Position numbers and translations under genes: made by a program. The notes under the pieces were generated by a model, which searched no databases, was not told where the DNA came from, and saw nothing but the letters and a program-made list of their open reading frames with translations. A stretch of DNA of 64,000 nt from CAYLPJ01 sp964385465 (GTDB lineage Bacteria > Planctomycetota > Phycisphaerae > SM23-33), in the NCBI GenBank assembly GCA_964385465.1, contig CAYLPJ010000001.1:1-64000 (forward strand). The letters are read 5' to 3'. Each line of letters opens with the position of its first letter. The first letter of the stretch is position 1. Positions 43,443 through 49,150 of the stretch are shown here, in pieces.

Positions 43443-44417
43443 TCAGGCGATCTCGACGTTTTCCCGACTCCAGTCGCGGATGGCGGACCCCAGGGCCTGC
43501 TTGTTGGCGGGGGGAACGCCGAGCATCTTCTCCGGCAGGGGAAGGAAACCTCCGCCCTCCCAGAGCAGATCGCACTTGGCGAAGACCTCGCGACGGACAT
43601 CCTCCGGCGTGCCCAGGGGGAGAATCCGCTGGCCGTCGATGCACCCGCAGAGCACCAGCCGACCGCTGGTCCGCCGCCGGGCGGCCGCCAGGTCGTTGGC
43701 GGTGGTCTGCACCGGGTTGAGGATGCGGATACCCACCTCGATGAAGTCATCGAGGATCGGCATGACGTGCCCGCAGCTGTGATGGCTGATCACGACGTCC
43801 TCGCCGAGGGCGTCGCGGTAGAAGTCCGCCAGCCGCCGGAGGCGCGGCTTGAACAACCGCCGCCACGCCTCCGGGGAGATCGCCAACCGATCCTGCATGC
43901 CGTAGTCGTCGCTGAAGTTCACGTGGTCCGGGCCCAGAGCCACGTAGTGCTCGGCGATGCCCATCTCGAAGTCCAGCAGCATGTCCAGCAGCCGCTCGGC
44001 CGCGGCGGGCTCGGCGGCGATGGCCACGAGGAACTCCTCAGCCCCGAGGATGTTGAAGCCGTTCTCGTAGAGGAAGTACGGGTGGTTGACGCTGAGGAAG
44101 AACCGGTCGCGGTCGATGGCCTCGGCCGCGGCGGCGAGGTGCTCGTGGCGCCGCGGCGCGTGGGGATCGGGTGGGACGAGGCGGTCGATCTCGTCGATGG
44201 ACTCGATGGCCGGGCCTGTGGGGAAGACCTCGCCCTCGACGTCGGTCCAGGTGACGCCCCAGAGGTCGCGCCATCGTTTCGAGCCCGGCGAGGGCCTCAG
44301 GTCCGCCGGCCAGGCGCCGTGATAGCAGACGCCCTTCGACGGCGGCGGGTAGCACACGTGGGAGGGGCTGTCCCAGCCGATCACGCGGCGAAAGTTCTCT
44401 TTCTCGTCGTATCGCAT
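43443..44417 (-). CDS. Uroporphyrinogen decarboxylase (URO-D) family protein
   Basis: A 324-residue URO-D superfamily TIM barrel starting behind AAGGAG. FLYENGFNILGAEEFLVA, PDHVNFSDDYGMQDRLAISPEAWRR-type segments and SHHSCGHVMPILDDFIEVGI, then LVLCGCIDG, match the methyltransferase branch (MtaA/CmuA-like), where His and Cys residues bind zinc. True HemE motifs at the N terminus (RQAGR) are absent. It may be a corrinoid-dependent methyltransferase or an unassigned planctomycete member; no corrinoid protein is adjacent. Confidence 0.75.
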   Translation of the reverse strand: MRYDEKENFRRVIGWDSPSHVCYPPPSKGVCYHGAWPADLRPSPGSKRWRDLWGVTWTDVEGEVFPTGPAIESIDEIDRLVPPDPHAPRRHEHLAAAAEAIDRDRFFLSVNHPYFLYENGFNILGAEEFLVAIAAEPAAAERLLDMLLDFEMGIAEHYVALGPDHVNFSDDYGMQDRLAISPEAWRRLFKPRLRRLADFYRDALGEDVVISHHSCGHVMPILDDFIEVGIRILNPVQTTANDLAAARRRTSGRLVLCGCIDGQRILPLGTPEDVRREVFAKCDLLWEGGGFLPLPEKMLGVPPANKQALGSAIRDWSRENVEIA

Positions 44418-44502
44418 CGCGGGCTCCTTCCGGGCCGTATCGATACCCCTTCGCCCCGGCAGGCACAAGCCTCACCCGCGTCGGCGGGCGGGCAGTTGCC
44501 TG

Positions 44503-44531
44503 TTGATCTCGCCCAACGGGTGGCGGAGAAT
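44503..44531 (+). promoter_or_regulatory. Promoter of the barrel-lipoprotein-FecR unit
   Basis: TTGATC (44503-44508), a 17-bp spacer and GAGAAT (44526-44531), 42 bp before the ATG at 44574. Each box matches 4 of 6 consensus bases. Confidence 0.45.
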
Positions 44532-44573
44532 GCGGGGGCGAGACGCTCAGGTTCACCAGAGAAGGACGGGACT

Positions 44574-46007
44574 ATGCGTACATGGGTACGATGTGCGGTC
44601 TGTGGGCAGGCGGCCCGCTTCGCGGCGGCCTCGCTGGCGATGGCGTTCTGCGGCGTGGCCTCCGGGCAGGACGACGGCCGACGCATCTACGAAGAGCAAC
44701 TGCGCGTGCGTCTGGACCGTCAACTGGCGGACGTCCGCGAGGTCGGCGTCGACGGCGGCGGGTGGCTGAACTTCGTGCTGTTCAACTACGACGACGCTTC
44801 GGCCCGGAAGCACCGGACGCTGAGGCAATACCAGCTCCGCGGCTGGGCGAGCGCCAACTACCGCGGCGAGCACCGCGCGTACGTCCGGGCGCTGATGGGC
44901 TACGACGACTGGAACTCCGGGCAGAACCCCGTCGAGCGCCGCGGGGACGAGTTCACCTGCCTCGAGGTCGAGCGGGCCTGGTACGAGTTCAACCTCGAAC
45001 GCCTGCTGTTCAACCGGACCGGGCAGGAGCCGGACGTCGGGCTCCAGGTGAAAGTCGGCCGGCAGTTCACCGAGTTCGGCACGGGCTTCGCCCTGTCGAT
45101 GCCCCTCGACGCGGTGCAGATCACCGGACGGGTTCGCGACCTCGAGGTGACCGGCCTGCTGGGGCTGACGGATCACGACTCGCGGAACATCGACGACTCG
45201 CTGGCCGTCTACGATCACCAGCAGCGGTGCCTGTGGGGCGTGCAGCTTCGGTGGCTGGGCTTCGACCGCCATCGCCCGTTCGCCTACTACCTGCACCAGA
45301 ACGACCACACCGAGGAGGACCCCGTCGACACGGCGCAGCGGTTCGACTACTCCTCCCGCTACGTCGGGGCCGGCTGCGAGGGCAGCGTGCTGCTGCCGAA
45401 CCTTCACTACCACGTCGAGGCCGTCGGGGAGTTCGGGCGGACCTACTCCGACGGCGTGACCGACGGGCCGCAGGACAGCATCTGCGCGATGGCCGTAGAC
45501 GCCCTGGTCGAGTACATCGCCACCGAGACGCCGACAAAGCCGCGCGTGGGCTTCGAGTACATCTGGGCCAGCGGCGACGACGACCGGTCGATCAGCGCGA
45601 CCTCCACGGCCGGGGGCAACACCGCGGGCACGCGGGACTACGCGTTCAACGCCTTCGGCTACCGGGACACGGGGCTGGCCTTCGCCCCGCGGATGAGCAA
45701 CCTGCACATCTACGCCCTCAACGGCAGCCTGTTCCCGCTGGAGTGCGTCGATCTCTTTGAGAAGTTGGAGGTCGGCTCGAAGGTCTTCTTCTACCACAAG
45801 TCCGCCGACAGCGGCGCCATCAGCGACGCCACCGCCGACAACGACGCCTCCTATGTCGGCTGGGAGTGGGACCTCTACTGCAACTGGCGGATCACCTCCG
45901 ACCTGAGCTGGACCGTCCGCTACGGCGCGTTCATGCCCGGAGCGGCGTTCGGAAACCAGACCGACTGCCGCCAGTTCCTCCTGACCTCCGTAACGCTGAG
46001 CTTCTGA
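44574..46007 (+). CDS. Outer-membrane beta-barrel protein (alginate-export-like)
   Basis: A 477-residue protein starting behind AAGGA, with signal peptide cut after VASGQ. The mature protein is built of alternating amphipathic strands (YQLRGWASANYRGEHRAYV, VGLQVKVGRQFTEFGTGF, KPRVGFEYIWASGDDD, WEWDLYCNWRITSDLSWTV) and ends in Phe (LTSVTLSF), the outer-membrane barrel signal. The GRQFTEFGTGFALSMPLDAV region resembles AlgE/alginate-export proteins. It is followed after 14 bp by a lipoprotein and a FecR-domain gene, a unit likely making a surface export or uptake complex. Confidence 0.75.
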   Translation: MRTWVRCAVCGQAARFAAASLAMAFCGVASGQDDGRRIYEEQLRVRLDRQLADVREVGVDGGGWLNFVLFNYDDASARKHRTLRQYQLRGWASANYRGEHRAYVRALMGYDDWNSGQNPVERRGDEFTCLEVERAWYEFNLERLLFNRTGQEPDVGLQVKVGRQFTEFGTGFALSMPLDAVQITGRVRDLEVTGLLGLTDHDSRNIDDSLAVYDHQQRCLWGVQLRWLGFDRHRPFAYYLHQNDHTEEDPVDTAQRFDYSSRYVGAGCEGSVLLPNLHYHVEAVGEFGRTYSDGVTDGPQDSICAMAVDALVEYIATETPTKPRVGFEYIWASGDDDRSISATSTAGGNTAGTRDYAFNAFGYRDTGLAFAPRMSNLHIYALNGSLFPLECVDLFEKLEVGSKVFFYHKSADSGAISDATADNDASYVGWEWDLYCNWRITSDLSWTVRYGAFMPGAAFGNQTDCRQFLLTSVTLSF

Positions 46008-46021
46008 GACGAGGCAGCCCT

Positions 46022-46585
46022 ATGACAGTCAAGCACGCCATCCCACGTCTGTTCGCGTACGCAGCGCTGGCCTCCATGGCGGCCGCGAGCGGCTGCGGCG
46101 ACCCAACGCTGAACGTATCCGGAGGCCAGGCCGCCCTGCCCGCCGACGAGGGCTCACCGGGCTTCCTCGACCGGGTGGCTTCCGGCCCAACGGTCTCGGA
46201 GAACGACGCCTTCCGCGGCGTGCTGATGCTGATCGAAGGCGACGACCCGGCCGAGACGTTCCAGCAGCGCGTCCGCACATTGGCCGAGAGCGGCGTGGTG
46301 GACAGCACGTGGAGCTTCGACGCCGATCGACCGATGACCAAGGGCAAGCTGGCCTACATGATCTGTCAGGCCTGCGACATCCGCGGCGGGGTGATCCTGC
46401 ACGCCACCGGCCCCTCGCAGCGGTACTGCCTCCGCGAATTGCAGTACCTCCGGATGATGTCCGCCGGGCCGCCGTACGCGGAGGTCACCGGCATGGAGTA
46501 CGTCGCCGTGCTCACCCGGGCCGACACCTATCGCCGAAAACAGGACATCCCGGTTATAATGGAGACGAAGGCAGGAGGAGAATGA
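46022..46585 (+). CDS. Lipoprotein partner of the outer-membrane barrel
   Basis: A 187-residue protein with lipobox ASGC (C25 region). The rest is a compact alpha/beta region with FQQRVRTLAESGVVDSTWSF, PMTKGKLAYMICQACDIRGG and GPSQRYCLRELQYLRMMSAG, which looks like a divergent pair of S-layer-homology-like helices (a motif pattern, not a firm match). It starts 14 bp after the barrel gene and ends directly before the FecR gene. Function unknown; proximity suggests it is part of the same complex. Confidence 0.7.
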   Translation: MTVKHAIPRLFAYAALASMAAASGCGDPTLNVSGGQAALPADEGSPGFLDRVASGPTVSENDAFRGVLMLIEGDDPAETFQQRVRTLAESGVVDSTWSFDADRPMTKGKLAYMICQACDIRGGVILHATGPSQRYCLRELQYLRMMSAGPPYAEVTGMEYVAVLTRADTYRRKQDIPVIMETKAGGE

Positions 46586-46587
46586 CC

Positions 46588-47472
46588 ATGAATACACTGC
46601 GCAGCCTCACGTGGATGACCGCCTTCGTCCTGGCCGTCGCGACCGTCGCCTGCGGGGCCGACGCGCCCTCCGGCCGCGAGGCCCCGGCCCCCGCCACCAA
46701 GCCCGCCGCCACGACAGAGCCGGCGCCGCCCCCCCGAAACACCGAGCCCCTCGACGTCGAGGTGGTTTCGGTCTCCGGCCCGGCCCAGAAGATGGTGATC
46801 CGCGAGGACGCTCGGAAGTGGTTGCCCCTCAAGGCCGGGGAGACGCTCAGCGAGATGACGATCATCCGCACGGGCCTGGGCGCGAAGGTGGAACTGAAGT
46901 TCGAGGACCGAGGCCGGGTGACGGTCAACAACGCCACGAAGATCGGCCTGGGACAGCTTCGCAAGACCAACGGCAGGGCCCGGGCGGACCTGGGGATCAA
47001 GTACGGCACGATCCGCGCCAGCGTCGAGGGCAAGCGCAGCCGCAATGACTTCCGCATCGCCACGCCGGTGGCGACGTTGAGCGTTCGCGGCTCGACGGCG
47101 GACATGGGCTTCCTTGCCGATTCGGACATCATCATCGACGCCGACACCGGGCAGTTCCAGATGGGGGGCACCGGCGGGTCCGGCAACGCGCCGGGCGGTG
47201 GCAAGGGGTCGCGGAGTATCGTCGGTGGGGAGACGGGCACATCGGGCGGCAAGCCGCCGATCATGTTCATGATGCGCCAGCGGAACAACCCCACCACCGA
47301 CACCTTCGGCTCGACCGGCCAGGAGAAGAAGAGCCAGAGCCGCGACGGCAACACGGGACGGAACACGACGACCACATCCTCCGGCGGCAGCAATCCCGTC
47401 CCGAAGGTGCCCGATTCGGGCCGCCGGCGCCGTCAGAGCATCGTCCCCGACGACGAGCCGGGCTACCCGTGA
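46588..47472 (+). CDS. Exported FecR-domain protein
   Basis: A 294-residue protein with a hydrophobic signal ending ATVAC, possibly a lipoprotein. Residues 50-165 form a FecR domain: VVSVSGPAQKMVIRE, LPLKAGETLSEMTIIRTG, VELKFEDRGRVTVNNATKI, and TPVATLSVRGSTADM. The C terminus (190-294) is Gly/Ser/Thr/Asn-rich and basic, likely disordered. FecR domains here are not tied to a FecI sigma factor and probably serve as a surface or peptidoglycan-side module. ATG 46588 has GGAGG 9 bp away; an ATG at 46582 would overlap the previous stop. Confidence 0.75.
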   Translation: MNTLRSLTWMTAFVLAVATVACGADAPSGREAPAPATKPAATTEPAPPPRNTEPLDVEVVSVSGPAQKMVIREDARKWLPLKAGETLSEMTIIRTGLGAKVELKFEDRGRVTVNNATKIGLGQLRKTNGRARADLGIKYGTIRASVEGKRSRNDFRIATPVATLSVRGSTADMGFLADSDIIIDADTGQFQMGGTGGSGNAPGGGKGSRSIVGGETGTSGGKPPIMFMMRQRNNPTTDTFGSTGQEKKSQSRDGNTGRNTTTTSSGGSNPVPKVPDSGRRRRQSIVPDDEPGYP

Positions 47473-47482
47473 TCGGTCGGTC

Positions 47483-47858
47483 ATGACCGAGTGCGACATT
47501 CACCCGACCGCCAAGGGCACCGGTGACCGGCTGGCCCGTCGGGCCGCCGCTGCCCTTTCGCGAGCCAGGCCCCGAGCCCTGTCGGGGCGGTGACCGTTCG
47601 CCCTGCCACGCGCTACCAGACCATCGTGGGGTTGGCGGGGCCTTCACCGAGGCGGCCTCGACCACGCTGGACACGCTGGACGAATCGGCACGCGGCCGCG
47701 TGCTGAGCGCCTGCTTCGACCCCGACAAAGGCCACGGCTACACGCTCTGCCGGACGCACATCAACAGGTGCGGCTTCTTCCTGGGCAACTGCGCCTGCGT
47801 GGAAGAGCCCGACGACTTCGAGTTGGCCGGCTTCACCATCGAGCGGGACCGCCGGGGT
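47483..47858 (+). pseudogene. Frameshifted remnant of a GH30 glycosidase N-terminal region
   Basis: Three reading frames together spell a GH30 (glucosylceramidase/endo-beta-1,6-glucanase) N terminus. Frame 2 gives TAKGTGDRLA (from 47483), frame 0 gives PVGPPLPFRE (47535 on), frame 1 gives ATRYQTIVG (47605-47631), and frame 0 gives VGGAFTEAASTTLDTL, ACFDPDKGHGYTLCRTHIN, LGNCACVEEPDDFEL and FTIERDRR (47631-47856). The last block is a close match to the family, including GHGYTLCRTHIN. Similarity stops at about 47858, where the PEP-CTERM gene ends on the other strand, so roughly two-thirds of the enzyme including both catalytic Glu is missing. It is a decayed, truncated gene. Confidence 0.8.
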
Positions 47859-47861
47859 TGT

Positions 47862-48869
47862 TCAGCAAGGGATGCGGCGTCTCCGTCGGAGGAGTCCCAC
47901 GGAGGCGGTCGCCAGCAGAGCGATGGTGAGCGGCTCGGGGACCACGTTCAGCGCGAAGCCGTAGGTATCGTCCCCGCCGCCGGCGCGGATTCGCATCCGC
48001 ACGGGCTGAACGCCCGGCGGGAGGCTCAGCGTTCCGGTGAGGTAGTCGTGGGTCAGCCCGAGCGTCTGGCCGGTGGCGTCGTCGAACTGCCCGTCGCCGT
48101 CAAGGTCCCATTCCCACGTCGCCGGGCCGGTCGGCGACTCCGGCGGCGTGCCGTCCAGGTTGATCTGCTCGCCGGGGTTGATGTCCACGGGGGTATTGGG
48201 GTCCAGGTCGGGCACGTGGTACGTGACCGAGCCGACGAACAGCTCAATGGCCACGCTCGCGGCGGGGGACTCATCCTGCGGTCCCACCTCCCCGATGAAG
48301 AGGTACAGGCTCTCCTCGACGCCCTGGGAAATCAGCGGAAAGCGAACGTCGATGCTCCCGCCGACGCCCAGGCTCACCCAGCCGTCGCTGGTATCCACGG
48401 CGAAGTTCTCCACGCCCGGCACATAGGAGGCGTCAGCGTAGGCCAGCGTGGCCACGTTCGCATCGAGATCCCCGTCGGCCTCCAGGCCGAAGAGCGGCCC
48501 CGGATGCATCGCCGTGGGCGTGTACGGCGAGGCCGCGCCCTTGCGGACGATGCCCGGCGTAACGGTCGTCAACGGGCTGTCCAGCGGGACGATACGGTCG
48601 GCGGTGGTGGCGAAGTCGCCATCGAGGTCGAAGGCGATGAAGTCCAGGTCGAACCCGGAGAACACACCGCTGGAGCCCCCCGCGCTGGAGTCGTCGGTAA
48701 CGGTCACCGAACGGATCGAGCCAAGCCCCGCGGCGCTGACCTGGCCGCGAAACAGGAAGGTCTGGCCTTCCGTCTGGTGGGGAAGCATGGTCACCGGCAG
48801 CACTTCGGCCCGCAGGGCGGACGCCGATACCGCCAGCGCCGAAAGCGCGAGCAAGAGGCGAGCAGCCAT
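47862..48869 (-). CDS. PEP-CTERM sorting-domain protein
   Basis: A 335-residue secreted protein with signal peptide MAARLLLALSALAVSASALRA. Its C terminus is a classic PEP-CTERM anchor: VPEP, a 14-residue hydrophobic helix (LTIALLATASVGLL) and RRRRR. It should be cut and attached by an exosortase (not seen in this window). The mature body is beta-rich with Asp-rich loops (FDLDGDF, DADGDLD-like, WEWDLDGDGQFDD) that may bind Ca2+ and a PKD-like segment (NPGEQINLDGT, TWEWDLDGDG). It starts behind AGGAGG; a GTG 21 bp upstream is an alternative. Long leader and a strong promoter upstream. Confidence 0.88.
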   Translation of the reverse strand: MAARLLLALSALAVSASALRAEVLPVTMLPHQTEGQTFLFRGQVSAAGLGSIRSVTVTDDSSAGGSSGVFSGFDLDFIAFDLDGDFATTADRIVPLDSPLTTVTPGIVRKGAASPYTPTAMHPGPLFGLEADGDLDANVATLAYADASYVPGVENFAVDTSDGWVSLGVGGSIDVRFPLISQGVEESLYLFIGEVGPQDESPAASVAIELFVGSVTYHVPDLDPNTPVDINPGEQINLDGTPPESPTGPATWEWDLDGDGQFDDATGQTLGLTHDYLTGTLSLPPGVQPVRMRIRAGGGDDTYGFALNVVPEPLTIALLATASVGLLRRRRRIPC

Positions 48870-48889
48870 TGTCCTGTTCCTCCTGGGCA

Positions 48890-48908
48890 CCTTGCCGAGC
48901 AGGCAAGG
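48890..48908 (-). other. Hairpin in the 5' leader of the PEP-CTERM gene
   Basis: CCTTGCC (48890-48896) and GGCAAGG (48902-48908) form a perfect 7-bp stem with a GAGCA loop, 21 bp upstream of the ATG and adjacent to the AGGAGG ribosome site. A second element in the leader, TGTCTGCAAAGACA on the minus strand (near 48951-48964), makes a stem with a GCAA tetraloop, and a perfect TAAGGAGG lies just upstream. The pattern suggests a regulated leader; no known riboswitch is matched. Confidence 0.5.
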
Positions 48909-49040
48909 GCCTCCTTAGGACGGCCGAGGGCGAGCAGTCTCCCGCAGCCTGATGTCTTTGCAGACACGGACTCTACACGAACGAGCCCGGTCAGATCGAG
49001 CGGGCGCACGGGCTGAGCGGCCCGTTGACCCATGGTCAGC

Positions 49041-49069
49041 ATCCTATCGCCGAAAGCCGCGGCTGTCAA
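49041..49069 (-). promoter_or_regulatory. Strong sigma-70 promoter of the PEP-CTERM gene
   Basis: On the minus strand a perfect TTGACA (49069-49064), a 17-bp spacer and TAGGAT (49046-49041). The start would fall near 49034, giving a leader of about 165 nt before the ATG at 48869. Confidence 0.65.
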
Positions 49070-49114
49070 GCGCCCGTTGCTCAACTCCGGCGGAAAACAC
49101 GGCGGGCACGCGGC

Positions 49115-49144
49115 TTGTAGCCGCCGCGGCCGGCGGAGTACACT
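49115..49144 (+). promoter_or_regulatory. Promoter abutting the CHASE2 cyclase gene
   Basis: TTGTAG (49115-49120), an 18-bp spacer and TACACT (49139-49144). Only 6 bp separate the -10 box from the ATG at 49151, so the transcript is probably leaderless or nearly so; no Shine-Dalgarno is positioned for the ATG. Confidence 0.45.
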
Positions 49145-49150
49145 ACCGCC

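Noticed and set aside
44553..45797. 414-residue minus-strand frame opposite the outer-membrane barrel gene
   Set aside because: Antisense to a well supported exported gene with signal peptide and C-terminal Phe; no recognisable features.
47523..49016. 497-residue plus-strand protein across the GH30 remnant and PEP-CTERM gene
   Set aside because: Only residues up to about 47858 carry GH30 similarity; the rest is antisense to the PEP-CTERM gene, so it is not one protein.
48870..49034. c-di-GMP-I riboswitch in the PEP-CTERM leader
   Set aside because: The leader has a GCAAAG string and a GNRA loop but lacks the conserved GGCAAACC and GACGCAAAGCC core segments and their pairing.
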